Shown: positions 52,256 to 61,858 of the stretch, in pieces | Layout: every line of letters begins with the position of its first letter | Position numbering within the stretch: the stretch's first letter is position 1 | Source: G963662605 sp963667005 | GTDB taxonomy: Bacteria; Bacteroidota; Ignavibacteria; Ignavibacteriales; Ignavibacteriaceae | Assembly (NCBI GenBank): GCA_963667005.1 | Contig: OY762937.1 | Span: forward strand, 3,100,001 to 3,164,000 | DNA length: 64,000 nt | Direction: 5' to 3' | The notes under the pieces: model-generated | What the model saw: the letters and a program-made list of their open reading frames with translations, nothing else | The model's database searches: none | Told to the model about the DNA's origin: nothing | Program-made: the position numbers and the translations under genes

Positions 52256-54061
52256 TTGATAAAGTATTCTATCAATGCGACATTAATTTTACTATGTTTG
52301 ATTTCATGGGCATGCAGTTCTTCCGGTAAACTTAGCTCAAACGGCGATAAAAAAACTATGGATAGTTCTGCATACCGCAGTTCTATGGATAAGTACATTA
52401 ACGGCGTCAATGCGGAATCCAAAGGCGATTATGCATCCGCTATACTGGAATTCCAGGAAGCGGTATCGCTCTTTCCTTCCGCAGGAATATATTACTCCCT
52501 TGCAAAAGATTACTTCCTTCTGAATAAAATCGGGCCCGCTCTTCAAAATGCGAGAGAGTCGGTAAAAATAGATTCTACGAAAACTGAATATTTACTTCTT
52601 CTGAATGATATCTATACTGCCGCTCGATTAGCGGATTCGGCGAACATGGTGCTTGAAAAGCTTATTGCCATCGATTCGACCAATAACGAAGCTCTGTTCA
52701 AATTGGCGAAATCATACGAAAACAGTAAGCCTCAAAAAGCTATTGATACCTATAATAAAATTCTGAAATATTACGGCTCTGAATGGACCGTGTTGACCCG
52801 TATCGCGGAGTTGTATGAACGACTCGGTAATATTCAGGGTGCTGTTTCCTCTGTTGAAGAATTGAATGAACTTGATCCGGATAATCCGGAATTGGAAAAA
52901 CTGCTTATTGACTATTACGTTAAAGGTAAATTATACGAGAAAGCTCACGCGAAAATAGATGAGATGCTTTTATCGTACCCTGATGACCAGGAACTCATCG
53001 AGCGTAATGCACAGATATTTATACAAGAAGGTAAATGGGATGTTGCCGCAGCTTCATACAAAAAACTTCTTGCGGATAAGAACATTGACCTGAATGCAAA
53101 GCTGAAAATCGGTTACGCGTATTATTACGCCGGCATGAAGGATTCAACAATTCTGCCTTACGCGAAAGAATTGTTTGAGAAGTTTGATGCTGATACGACC
53201 GACTGGAACATCAAGTTGGTTCTCGGTTCAATAGCCTTGGCAGAAAAAAAAGATTCTCTCGCGATTGACTACTTCAAAAAATCAAATGACCTTGCACCGT
53301 GGGAAGTCGAGACATGGACTAAACTCGGCGGAACATTTTTTGATAACAGGAAGTATAAGGAAGCGATTGATGTGCTGTTAAAAGCAGTTGATAAATTTCC
53401 TGAAGACTTTGCCATCAATCTCATTCTCGGTTACGCGTATTCCCAGGAAAACGATCATGCCAAAGCCAAACCATTTCTTGCCAAGGCGGTAAACCTCAAT
53501 GGACTTGATCTTAACGCATTGACGGCTTACGGATACTCTTTAAATAAGCTTGGTGAGACAGACATGGCAATCGCCTACATACAACGCGCAATAAGTCTCT
53601 CCCCTAAGAACGTTGATCTGATGGGCACATTAGGATTAATTTATGACGAGCATGAGATGTGGCGCGAATGCGACAGCATCTACAGCGCGGCTTTGAAAAT
53701 TGACTCGATGAATGCGCTGATCAACAACAATTACGCTTATTCACTCTCGAAAAGAAGTATAAACCTCGAAAGTGCATTAAAGATGGTAAGTGCAGCGCTT
53801 GAAAAAGAGCCTGAGAATTCCTCCTATCTCGATACCAAAGGCTGGGTTTATTACATGATGGGGAATTATGCGCAGGCGAGAATTTTTATAGAAAAATCCT
53901 TGAAAGTCGGGGGTGAGAAAGCAGTAATTCTTGACCACCTTGGAGATGTTGCCTTTAAACAAGGTAATAAAGAAGAGGCTATGAAAATATGGCAAAAAGC
54001 CTATGATATGGATAAAACACAAACAGAAATAAAAGCTAAAATTGATAGAGGTTCACTTTGA
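52256..54061 (+). CDS. TPR-repeat lipoprotein
   Basis: 601 residues, starting with TTG at 52256 behind a good GAGGA site (7-nt spacing). Lipoprotein signal with lipobox SWAC (Cys20). The rest is a long series of tetratricopeptide repeats (ATLGLIYDEHEMWRECDSIY, SYLDTKGWVYYMMGNYAQARI and others). It is likely attached to the inner face of the outer membrane as a protein-interaction scaffold. It heads a three-gene operon (TPR, DUF4292, EnvC-like), with its stop overlapping the next start (TTGA). Confidence 0.85.
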   Translation: MIKYSINATLILLCLISWACSSSGKLSSNGDKKTMDSSAYRSSMDKYINGVNAESKGDYASAILEFQEAVSLFPSAGIYYSLAKDYFLLNKIGPALQNARESVKIDSTKTEYLLLLNDIYTAARLADSANMVLEKLIAIDSTNNEALFKLAKSYENSKPQKAIDTYNKILKYYGSEWTVLTRIAELYERLGNIQGAVSSVEELNELDPDNPELEKLLIDYYVKGKLYEKAHAKIDEMLLSYPDDQELIERNAQIFIQEGKWDVAAASYKKLLADKNIDLNAKLKIGYAYYYAGMKDSTILPYAKELFEKFDADTTDWNIKLVLGSIALAEKKDSLAIDYFKKSNDLAPWEVETWTKLGGTFFDNRKYKEAIDVLLKAVDKFPEDFAINLILGYAYSQENDHAKAKPFLAKAVNLNGLDLNALTAYGYSLNKLGETDMAIAYIQRAISLSPKNVDLMGTLGLIYDEHEMWRECDSIYSAALKIDSMNALINNNYAYSLSKRSINLESALKMVSAALEKEPENSSYLDTKGWVYYMMGNYAQARIFIEKSLKVGGEKAVILDHLGDVAFKQGNKEEAMKIWQKAYDMDKTQTEIKAKIDRGSL

Positions 54062-54849
54062 GATATACTAAATTAATGATTGCCCTGCCCTTGCTCATGC
54101 TTTGTGCAGGATTTTGGTCAGGCTGTTCAACTGTAAAACCGGATTCAACGGTGGAATATATTTCATCCGACCGTTTAGTAAACAAACTGGAAGCTAACAG
54201 AAGAAAAATCCGCAACTTCGAAGGCTCGGGAAGTATCAGTGTGAAGACACCTTCTTTTGATAACAGCGCTTCATTCCGGATCGTTATTGAAAAACCGGAT
54301 TCAATTTACCTGACGATTTATGGACCGTTCAGCATCGAACTGGCTCAGATTCTCGTTACAAAAAACAATTTCGTTTTTTACGAAGCTTTAAAAAACACCG
54401 CATATACTGGTCCCGTAAATGATGATTTGATAAGAAACATTTTTAAAGTGGATCTTTCATTTAACGATGTCATTGATGCCTTTACCGGAGGTGTTAATAT
54501 GAGCGCAAGATTATATAAAGAGCCGACTTCGTTTGATGTTGTCACCGACAAGTACTTGTTGACATATGTGGATTCACTGAAGAATGAAGTCGCACGTTAT
54601 ACCGCCGATGTCCGTGATTTAAACATCGTGGAATATAAAGCAGAAGATCTTCAGGCTAAGGAAAAGCTATTAAGTTCTTACTCGGATTTTCAGATTTTTG
54701 AAACCGTTTCCCTGCCGAAGAAAATCGAAATGAAACGTGTAAAAGAAGGACAGTACATAACCATTGAGTATGACAAAATATCTGTCAACAAAAATACAAC
54801 TACCATTGATTTCTCACTACCCGACGATGCCGACGTTGTAAAATGGTAA
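54058..54849 (+). CDS. DUF4292 lipoprotein, LolB-like
   Basis: 263 residues, TTG start at 54058 overlapping the previous stop (TTGA), with GAGG upstream. Lipoprotein signal with WSGC (Cys about 23). The body (KIRNFEGSGSISVKTPSFDNSASFRIVIEKPDSIYLTI in short pieces: GSGSISV, DSIYLTIYGPF, FYEALKNTAYTGP) matches DUF4292, which is distantly related to LolA/LolB lipoprotein carriers and found in Bacteroidota-type genomes. Probably helps outer-membrane lipoprotein or lipid placement. Operon with the TPR lipoprotein and the EnvC-like gene. Confidence 0.82.
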   Translation: MRYTKLMIALPLLMLCAGFWSGCSTVKPDSTVEYISSDRLVNKLEANRRKIRNFEGSGSISVKTPSFDNSASFRIVIEKPDSIYLTIYGPFSIELAQILVTKNNFVFYEALKNTAYTGPVNDDLIRNIFKVDLSFNDVIDAFTGGVNMSARLYKEPTSFDVVTDKYLLTYVDSLKNEVARYTADVRDLNIVEYKAEDLQAKEKLLSSYSDFQIFETVSLPKKIEMKRVKEGQYITIEYDKISVNKNTTTIDFSLPDDADVVKW

Positions 54850-56081
54850 AATACGAATTTCTCATTTTCTTAGTGTTGTTGATTGCCGGGCCCGCCGGGG
54901 CTCAAACGCAAAAAGTAGACTCGAAAAAAGCCGAGCTCGAACAATTGCGCAATCAAATCAATGCTCTCGAAAGGGAAATAAAACTTGCCAGCGCAAATGA
55001 GAAAAAAACTGCCGAGTTTATTGAAAAATATAATAGGCAGACTGCCCTGCTCAACAGACTTATTGCCAATCTAAAAAATCAGGAAGAGCAGAAACTATCG
55101 GAGATTGAAGATATACAGGTTAAGGTTGACAATCTAAAGTCCGAACTCAGGATATTGAAGAAAAACTATGCACTCTATGTAACGGCAGTGTACAAAAAGA
55201 TGTACACTAATAAAGCCAGCTATCTGCTTAATTCACAGTCAATGACCCAAGCTCTTTTACGTTACCGCTACTTAAAAACCTTCTCGGAACGCGGTAAAAG
55301 AGATATGGAGCGGATAAATAACACACAGACTGCTTTGCTTGAATCGCAGGACAAGCTTGAGTTTGAGAAAGATCAAAAAACTCAGATAATTGCACAAAAA
55401 AAACAAGAAGAAACGATACTCACTCAAAAACTGAGTGAGAAGCAGAAGCTGCTGAAAAAAATCAAAGTTGATAAAACTTCTCTTGAGAAGAATCTTGCTG
55501 TCAAAAAACAAGCTGAACAGAAAATCCGCCAGTTGATCAACCGGTTGATTGAACAGGCAGCCAAAGCAAAGAAACAGAAGTCCGTTGAAACAGCAACGAC
55601 TACGAAAAAGGGTAAAAAAGCGAGTGAGGAACCGGTCAGCAGGCCTGTTGCAGGAAGCTCTCCTACTGTTCCCGGCAATTTCCCATCACTTCGCGGACGA
55701 ATATTGTGGCCGGTCTCCAACGGTGCGGTGCTCCACAAATACGGCGAATCCGAGAATGCAAAACTTAAGACGGTAACAATTAATTACGGCATTGATATTA
55801 AAACCGCCGGCGATGCCGCCGTAAGAGCCGTCTCCGAAGGTATTGTATCAGTCATCAACTGGATTCCCGGCTATGGCACGGTTATCATCGTTACTCATTC
55901 ACACGAATACCGGACTGTATATGGTCATCTGACAGGGGTAAGTGTTACCGAGGGACAAAAAGTAAAAGCCGGAACCGTTCTGGGGAAAATATCTGAAACC
56001 TTTGAAGGTAACGTTCTGCACTTCGAAATCTGGAGCGAACGTCAGTCACAAAATCCGGAAAGCTGGCTCACCAGAAGATAA
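54843..56081 (+). CDS. EnvC-like murein hydrolase activator, degenerate M23
   Basis: 412 residues: signal peptide (about 1-20), long coiled coil (about 22-245) rich in Lys/Glu/Gln, a Pro/Ser linker and a C-terminal LytM/M23 domain (about 283-412). The M23 zinc site is incomplete: where active enzymes have H-x-G-x-D this protein has NYGID (Asn314, Asp318), and where they have HLHFE it has VLHFE (Val391, His393). YGHL is kept. This is the same kind of loss as in E. coli EnvC, which activates amidases without cutting itself. Overlaps the previous gene by 7 bp. Probably a cell-division or envelope amidase activator. Confidence 0.85.
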   Translation: MVKYEFLIFLVLLIAGPAGAQTQKVDSKKAELEQLRNQINALEREIKLASANEKKTAEFIEKYNRQTALLNRLIANLKNQEEQKLSEIEDIQVKVDNLKSELRILKKNYALYVTAVYKKMYTNKASYLLNSQSMTQALLRYRYLKTFSERGKRDMERINNTQTALLESQDKLEFEKDQKTQIIAQKKQEETILTQKLSEKQKLLKKIKVDKTSLEKNLAVKKQAEQKIRQLINRLIEQAAKAKKQKSVETATTTKKGKKASEEPVSRPVAGSSPTVPGNFPSLRGRILWPVSNGAVLHKYGESENAKLKTVTINYGIDIKTAGDAAVRAVSEGIVSVINWIPGYGTVIIVTHSHEYRTVYGHLTGVSVTEGQKVKAGTVLGKISETFEGNVLHFEIWSERQSQNPESWLTRR

Positions 56082-56093
56082 TATAACAGCGTA

Positions 56094-57218
56094 TCACCTT
56101 ACTGCAAATCGTGATTTAGCCTGAATCATATTTCCCAACTCCATCAGTAACAGCATACAGATCAAAGCCAGGTAAAATATGTAAAACCGTATCTCTACTG
56201 AAGGGAACAACGCAATCCTGACTACTAATACTACCACTGTACTCCAAAAGAATGTATAAAACAGGTAAGGTTTTTTAGAAATCTTCCCCAGCAGAGCATA
56301 GGCAATGATGGGAACAATAAAAATAAGAATTCGCGAAGGAGCCAGCCTCAGGTCCATCAAGAAGCGATTTATGGCATTGCCATATGTGTTACTGCCGGAA
56401 GCAGCACTGCTTTGAGCAAAAGCACCTAAAAACAATTGCGATGAAAAATACTGCAAGGGATTGTCAGCTGCAATAAGCAGAATGAAGATGAATTCCAATA
56501 TCAATGCCCCTATCCCAATACTCACAAGGGTTCTTGTAATTTGCGACTCTTTGCGGTTGAAGAATAGCAAAGCAATCAGGATAATAATTGGGAATACCAC
56601 ATTATCATACCGGAGCCCGACAGCTCCACCAAACAGTAATAACGCTGGAATAAATTTCCTCTTCTCAATAATAAAAAAGGCTGCTGCCAACATAGCAGCA
56701 GCGCTAAGTGCCTCAGGAGTTGCCATTTTTGCCAATGTTGTAAAGCGCCCGACGTAGATAATTACCAACGACAAAAAGAATGACTGCATTCCGGAGTAGT
56801 ATTTCGCTAACCAGAGAAAACAGCAAAGGCTGAACAGAAAGCAACCGATTGATGAGAGCAGCACTGTACCGGAGACAGGATTAAGCCCAATTTTATTGAG
56901 TAAAATCAATAGAGAAATGTAAAGCGGTCGCGTTTTTGCAAGCGGTCTTAAAGATAGAAAAACCTCCGGATTACTATAAGAATCTTCTTCATACTTCCCT
57001 GTCAAAAGAACTTTATATGCTTCTGCCGGCATGGATTCCTGAGCAATGTGATATGTCCTGTCATGAATAACCTGAGGATTTGATTCGTCAAAAGAAACCA
57101 CGGCGGATGTATACAACAGAAGATCCCAATTATAACTTGGGCGGGTATATGTATATCCGAATAATAAAGCACTCAACACCGTAAAAGCGAGGAAATAAAC
57201 GTTCTTTATATTCTGCAT
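56094..57218 (-). CDS. Polytopic membrane protein, GT-C-like
   Basis: 374 residues with about 8-9 membrane helices. After the first helix there is a long loop (about 30-100) with a YNWDLLLY start, then many hydrophobic helices; the last part is Arg/Lys-poor. The layout with a large first periplasmic loop carrying acidic residues is like GT-C glycosyltransferases, but I cannot identify a family. Follows the sensor kinase gene by 13 bp on the same strand, so the two are probably co-transcribed. Confidence 0.6.
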   Translation of the reverse strand: MQNIKNVYFLAFTVLSALLFGYTYTRPSYNWDLLLYTSAVVSFDESNPQVIHDRTYHIAQESMPAEAYKVLLTGKYEEDSYSNPEVFLSLRPLAKTRPLYISLLILLNKIGLNPVSGTVLLSSIGCFLFSLCCFLWLAKYYSGMQSFFLSLVIIYVGRFTTLAKMATPEALSAAAMLAAAFFIIEKRKFIPALLLFGGAVGLRYDNVVFPIIILIALLFFNRKESQITRTLVSIGIGALILEFIFILLIAADNPLQYFSSQLFLGAFAQSSAASGSNTYGNAINRFLMDLRLAPSRILIFIVPIIAYALLGKISKKPYLFYTFFWSTVVVLVVRIALFPSVEIRFYIFYLALICMLLLMELGNMIQAKSRFAVR

Positions 57219-57231
57219 TAGTCTAAAAATT

Positions 57232-58617
57232 CTATCCTTGATATGGAATATAGATTTCTACTTCTGTACCGGGATTTTCTTTATTACCGATACTGGAAGG
57301 GCTTTTAATTTCTATTGTTCCATGATGATTTTCAATAATATGTTTTACAATTGCCAATCCGAATCCCGCGCCCTCAATTCCCTTTTGCTTCGCGTTTGAA
57401 GCCCGGAATGAGTCGTGGAATATTTTAGGGAACTCACTGACCGGTATCCCGATACCCGTATCGGCAATGACCAGACAAAATCCCTCAGGCTCTTGCTCTA
57501 ATTTAATAAGAATCCTGCCTCCGGCATGAGTATATTTTATTGCATTACCAATAATATTCTGTATTGCCATACTTAGAAGAGTAAAATCGCCATATACGTT
57601 TAAGATGAGATTGTTGTCATGATCGAATTCAAGATGCAGTTTCTTCTCTTCAACAACCGGAGAGATTTTTTGAACGATCTGCTGAAGTACCCAGGTAAAA
57701 TTAAAATCGGCTTTGGTAAGTTCATTAAGAAGCCGCAATCTCGAAATACGGAGTACATTATTAACCAGTTGAACCGCTTCGTCGCTTCTCTCGAGCGAGC
57801 GTTGCAGCCGCTCCTCAATGGGGGCAGGCATTTCTCCAAGAGTCTTCTTGAGAATAAGGCTGAGATAGCTGTGAATTGCCGTAAGAGGTGTTTTTATCTC
57901 GTGCACAATAGCCATTACATATTTCTGCTTGTTTACATCCGCATTTTCCAGCTGCTGCACTGAATTGAATAAATCCTCTTCCAGTCTAAAAATATCCGAT
58001 GTAATTTTCGTGAGGAATGTGAATCCAAGAAGTAGAGCGAAAGTGAATATAAACGAGTGAATTACTATGTATGGCCAGTACCTGTACATTGGATATGGGA
58101 ACAAGCCTATAAGCGCATGGTGAGAAATTACACCGGTCGCCTCCAAGACTGCGATTGCCATATAAAATGCGGCAATCAACAGCGTAATCAGGAACATGGG
58201 CGTCCTTGGCAGAATAATACTGCCGATTATTAGATGGAACATAACAAATATGGCAAAGGGTGACTCAATTCCCCCTGTCAGGTGGATAATGAAGAATAAA
58301 ACTATCAAATCCGCGCAAATTTGGACAAAAGACAGGTTAAAAACGGATTCGCAGGTCATGTTTTCGCGAATCCGATCCAGTCGGTTCTGAAAGACGAGGT
58401 TGTAAAGCATTGCTAAAAGGGCGATGCAAAGCAATGAGAAGGCTTGATAACTCTGAAGATGAAAAAGAAGCCCGCTTTTACCCAGCATTATGAAGAGGAG
58501 CACAAAGAGTACAGCGAAGTACCTCAATTTGATAAACCAGGTATTCTTTCTCAGTATTGTCTCCCAGAGGCGGTCGTTTTTCCTATTCCATTCCGGTATG
58601 TCAAATAAGTGCATCAT
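57232..58617 (-). CDS. Membrane sensor histidine kinase
   Basis: 461 residues. Residues about 25-215 hold six membrane helices without a long periplasmic domain, so the sensor is intramembrane. HisKA with H-box IVHEIKTPLTAIHSY (His near 240), then HATPase_c with NAIKYTHAGG (N box), DTGIGIP (G1) and GAGFGLAIVKHIIE (G2). No receiver domain and no adjacent response regulator on the same strand except the H2-operon one 4 kb away. AAGGAATG lies before the start. Signal unknown. Confidence 0.9.
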   Translation of the reverse strand: MMHLFDIPEWNRKNDRLWETILRKNTWFIKLRYFAVLFVLLFIMLGKSGLLFHLQSYQAFSLLCIALLAMLYNLVFQNRLDRIRENMTCESVFNLSFVQICADLIVLFFIIHLTGGIESPFAIFVMFHLIIGSIILPRTPMFLITLLIAAFYMAIAVLEATGVISHHALIGLFPYPMYRYWPYIVIHSFIFTFALLLGFTFLTKITSDIFRLEEDLFNSVQQLENADVNKQKYVMAIVHEIKTPLTAIHSYLSLILKKTLGEMPAPIEERLQRSLERSDEAVQLVNNVLRISRLRLLNELTKADFNFTWVLQQIVQKISPVVEEKKLHLEFDHDNNLILNVYGDFTLLSMAIQNIIGNAIKYTHAGGRILIKLEQEPEGFCLVIADTGIGIPVSEFPKIFHDSFRASNAKQKGIEGAGFGLAIVKHIIENHHGTIEIKSPSSIGNKENPGTEVEIYIPYQG

Positions 58618-58728
58618 ATCAATTACATTCCTTCACTGAATCCATCATTACTTATTTACGTAAAATAGAGAAATTTTCTTCATGAAAATAGTAGCAAATA
58701 CCCGGTAACTAATGAAATTGATTGAAGT

Positions 58729-58756
58729 AATCAGCCCCTCGTAAGAGGGGCTGATT
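58729..58756 (-). terminator. Stem-loop after hydA
   Basis: AATCAGCCCCTC (58729-58740) / GAGGGGCTGATT (58745-58756), loop GTAA. A perfect 12-bp stem beginning 8 bp after the hydA stop; the following T-run is weak. Confidence 0.8.
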
Positions 58757-58763
58757 AGGAAGT

Positions 58764-60641
58764 TTAGACGATGAAATGTCCACGCTTTGTGTAGTGCGTA
58801 TGCAATAATTTATGTGAAAGTTTACTGCATGGACCCTCAGTTAAGAACTTTTGATATATGTACTTAATGTGAGGATTCTCATGTGATTTCCTTATCGGGA
58901 GTCCTTCTTCTTCTTCATAAATAGCTTTAGCACGTTTTGCGCGAATTTCAGGAGATGTCGGGATAGGTTGTCCTCCGCCTCCAAGGCATCCACCGGGGCA
59001 TGCCATTATCTCTATAAAATGAACGTCGTTAAGCTCACCTGCATCAAGCAATTCCATAACCTTGCGTGCGTTTGCTGTGCCATGAGCAACGACGAATTTC
59101 AAATCTGCGCCCTCGAGGAATGCGTATTCCGGTACGCATTTCTCTAATTTTACAGACGCCTGCTTGATGCCTTCAAAGCCACGGCAAGGTTCAATCCGGA
59201 GGTTTTCGAACGGGACTTCCCTGCCGGTAACTAATTCATAAGCAGTACGCAGAGCTGCTTCCATAACGCCGCCTGTTGCACCGAAAATCAATCCGGCACC
59301 CGATGCATCACCAAACGGATCATCAAACTGGGTTTTTGGCATCTCAGGAAGTGTTATTCCTGCTTCTTTGATCATCTGTGCTAATTCACGTGTTGTGAGG
59401 CCATAATCCACGTCCTTATATCCGGATGAGTTCATTTCAGGCCGGTTACACTCGAATTTCTTAGCGGAGCACGGCATTAACGCCACTGTAACGATATTTT
59501 CAGGGTCAAAACCATATTCTTTTGCATAGAATGTCTTAGTTATGGCTCCAAACATCTGTTGAGGCGATTTAGCCGTTGACAAATAATCGAGATATTGAGG
59601 ATAGAAATGCTCAATGAATTTGACCCAGCCCGGGGAGCACGAGGTAAATTGAGGCAATTTTACCGAATCATCCTTATCAACGAGTTTCTTTTTGAGTCTG
59701 TTAAGGAGCTCTGTACCCTCCTCCATAATGGTTAGATCGGCCGTAAAGTTGGTATCGAACACTTTATCAAAACCGATTCTGCGAAGAGCGGTGTTCATTT
59801 CGCCCGTCAGAGAATGTCCGGGTTCCATGCCGAATTCTTCACAGATTGCTGCTCTTGGAGAAGGAGCGGTCTGGATAACTACGTGCTTCTCCGGATCGTC
59901 AATGGCCTTCCAGATATCATCTGATGGATCGTTAGTGAACAATGCACCGGTTGGGCATCTGTTGATACACTGGCCGCAATTGATACAGATAACGTCTGCC
60001 AAAGGCTTCTCAAAGAAAGTACCAATATGTGTACTGTCTCCTCTGCCGATGGTCTCCAGAACGCCAACCTCCTGTAAATCAATACAGGTCCTGACGCAGC
60101 GGCGGCAAAGAATACATTTATCCATATCCCGTTGTACTGAATATGATGAACGGTCAATCTCAAATGATTTATGATCCGGATGTCCAAAAGTGAATGAATC
60201 CACACCATACTCATTTGCTAACTGGCGAAGCTCGCAATTCCGGTTTCTGACACAGGAATAGCACTCACCGTAATGTTCACTCAAGAGCAGATCAATAATA
60301 TGACGTCTTGCTTTTCTTACCTTCTCCGATGTGGTTTTCACTTTAATCTGAGCTGTAATAGGAAAAGCGCAAGCTGCCTGCAGGGTTTTCATTCCTTCAA
60401 CCTCAACTACGCACATACGGCAAACACCGGAAGTACAGAGGTCTTTATGGTGGCATAAAGTCGGAATATTGATCTGATTTTCGCGGCACGCGTCAAGAAT
60501 CGTTGTACCGAGGGGGACGCTTACTTTTTTATCGTTTATTTCAATACTGATTGTTGCACCGATTGATTTCAAATCAGCAGGTTTTTCGATTTTCAATGCT
60601 TGCTGGCTGATAGGTGCTCTAGATTTACTTTCCTTAAGCAT
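58764..60641 (-). CDS. hydA: [FeFe]-hydrogenase catalytic subunit HydA
   Basis: 625 residues from the ATG at 60641, which has GGAG 7 nt upstream and overlaps the hydB stop by 8 bp; an upstream ATG at 60653 has no ribosome-binding site. N-terminal [2Fe-2S] ferredoxin (CHHKDLCTSGVC), a His-Cys cluster site (HYGECYSCVRNRNC), two [4Fe-4S] sites (CILCRRCVRTC, CINCGQCINRCP), then the H-cluster domain: L1 FTSCSPGW, L2 MPCSAKKFE, L3 EIMACPGGCLGGGG. The proton-relay Cys of L1 (TSCC) is Ser336 here. This is the catalytic subunit of a trimeric NAD(P)-linked hydrogenase with hydB and hydC. Confidence 0.95.
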   Translation of the reverse strand: MLKESKSRAPISQQALKIEKPADLKSIGATISIEINDKKVSVPLGTTILDACRENQINIPTLCHHKDLCTSGVCRMCVVEVEGMKTLQAACAFPITAQIKVKTTSEKVRKARRHIIDLLLSEHYGECYSCVRNRNCELRQLANEYGVDSFTFGHPDHKSFEIDRSSYSVQRDMDKCILCRRCVRTCIDLQEVGVLETIGRGDSTHIGTFFEKPLADVICINCGQCINRCPTGALFTNDPSDDIWKAIDDPEKHVVIQTAPSPRAAICEEFGMEPGHSLTGEMNTALRRIGFDKVFDTNFTADLTIMEEGTELLNRLKKKLVDKDDSVKLPQFTSCSPGWVKFIEHFYPQYLDYLSTAKSPQQMFGAITKTFYAKEYGFDPENIVTVALMPCSAKKFECNRPEMNSSGYKDVDYGLTTRELAQMIKEAGITLPEMPKTQFDDPFGDASGAGLIFGATGGVMEAALRTAYELVTGREVPFENLRIEPCRGFEGIKQASVKLEKCVPEYAFLEGADLKFVVAHGTANARKVMELLDAGELNDVHFIEIMACPGGCLGGGGQPIPTSPEIRAKRAKAIYEEEEGLPIRKSHENPHIKYIYQKFLTEGPCSKLSHKLLHTHYTKRGHFIV

Positions 60642-61848
60642 GGTGTACTCCATTAGCTGGTGTTTGAAATACTTCATCGCTGAAATTATTCAGGATTGAT
60701 AAGAACGAATTCGGACTTGACTGTCCCAATCCGCATTTCGAAGCAACCTGCATCGTCTGTGCCAATCCCTTTAATTCCCGGATGTATGCAAATGTGTATT
60801 TTCCGGATTTGATCATTTTTACACCTTGCAATAATCTCACGTTTCCTATCCTGCACGGAGTACATTGACCGCACGATTCCTCGACAAAGAATTCCATGAA
60901 GTTCTCGAGGATATCAATCATCTTTCTGGTTTCGTTAAATATGATTATTGAACCGCCGGTCGGAACATCTTCGTAACTCAACGTTCTGTCGAACTGCGCT
61001 TTCGGTATGCAGACACCGGAAGCGCCGCCGACCTGAACAGCCTTTGTATTCTTGGCTCCTACCAAGTCCAATAAGTGTTTAATCGTTGTGCCCCACTGCA
61101 ATTCATAAACGCCGGGTTTCTCACAATCCCCTGATACTGAGAATAACTTTGATCCGGTTGATGTATTTGTACCGTGAGCACAGTACCATTTTCCGCCCTT
61201 CACAACGATTTGTGGTATGCTGGCAATCGTTTCAACATTGTTAACTGCAGTCGGATACCCCATGTATCCTGTGTTAACCGGGTATGGCGGACGGTTGCGC
61301 GGCTCACCTCTCTGCCCCTCTAGGGACTCGATCAGTGCTGTTTCCTCGCCGCATACATAAGCGCCTGAACCCATGCGAATTTCGATATCGAAATCAAATC
61401 CTTTAACTCCCATGATGTTTTTTCCTAAGGAATTATTATCCCTCATATGTTGGAGATAACCCTGAAGACTTTGCAACATATACGTGTATTCGCCGCGAAG
61501 ATAAAGAATACCATTCTGAGCTCCCAGTGTGAATCCGGCAATCACCATGCCGTCAAACACTAATTCAGGGTATTCTAATAGAAGCACCCTGTCCTTAAAT
61601 GTCCCTGGTTCGCCTTCATCCGCGTTGCAAACAATGAACTTTTTTTCTGCAACGGCAGCGGCCGTGAGCATCCACTTGGTTGAGGTCGGAAATCCAGCTC
61701 CGCCTCTACCCTTCATTTTGGAATCCTTCAATTCAAACAGAACATTTTCACGTCCCATTTCAACTGCTTTTTTAATTCCTTCACCGACTTTATAATAGGT
61801 AAAGAGAACATCACCATGACGGGCTGTTTTTTGAATATTTCTATACAT
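60634..61848 (-). CDS. hydB: NADH-oxidising hydrogenase subunit HydB (NuoF-like), short form
   Basis: 404 residues. NuoF core: KGRGGAGFPTSTKW (FMN/NAD region), GSGAYVCGEETALIESLEG (NADH site), and the [4Fe-4S] motif SCGQCTPCR with a fourth Cys in SKCGLGQ. It starts near the NuoF core and stops soon after the last Cys, so it lacks both the N-terminal thioredoxin-like [2Fe-2S] domain and the C-terminal 2x[4Fe-4S] ferredoxin domain of the well-known electron-bifurcating HydB proteins. Spacing of 10 bp to hydC and overlap with hydA show co-transcription. Confidence 0.93.
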   Translation of the reverse strand: MYRNIQKTARHGDVLFTYYKVGEGIKKAVEMGRENVLFELKDSKMKGRGGAGFPTSTKWMLTAAAVAEKKFIVCNADEGEPGTFKDRVLLLEYPELVFDGMVIAGFTLGAQNGILYLRGEYTYMLQSLQGYLQHMRDNNSLGKNIMGVKGFDFDIEIRMGSGAYVCGEETALIESLEGQRGEPRNRPPYPVNTGYMGYPTAVNNVETIASIPQIVVKGGKWYCAHGTNTSTGSKLFSVSGDCEKPGVYELQWGTTIKHLLDLVGAKNTKAVQVGGASGVCIPKAQFDRTLSYEDVPTGGSIIIFNETRKMIDILENFMEFFVEESCGQCTPCRIGNVRLLQGVKMIKSGKYTFAYIRELKGLAQTMQVASKCGLGQSSPNSFLSILNNFSDEVFQTPANGVHHA

Positions 61849-61858
61849 GGTTCCCTCC

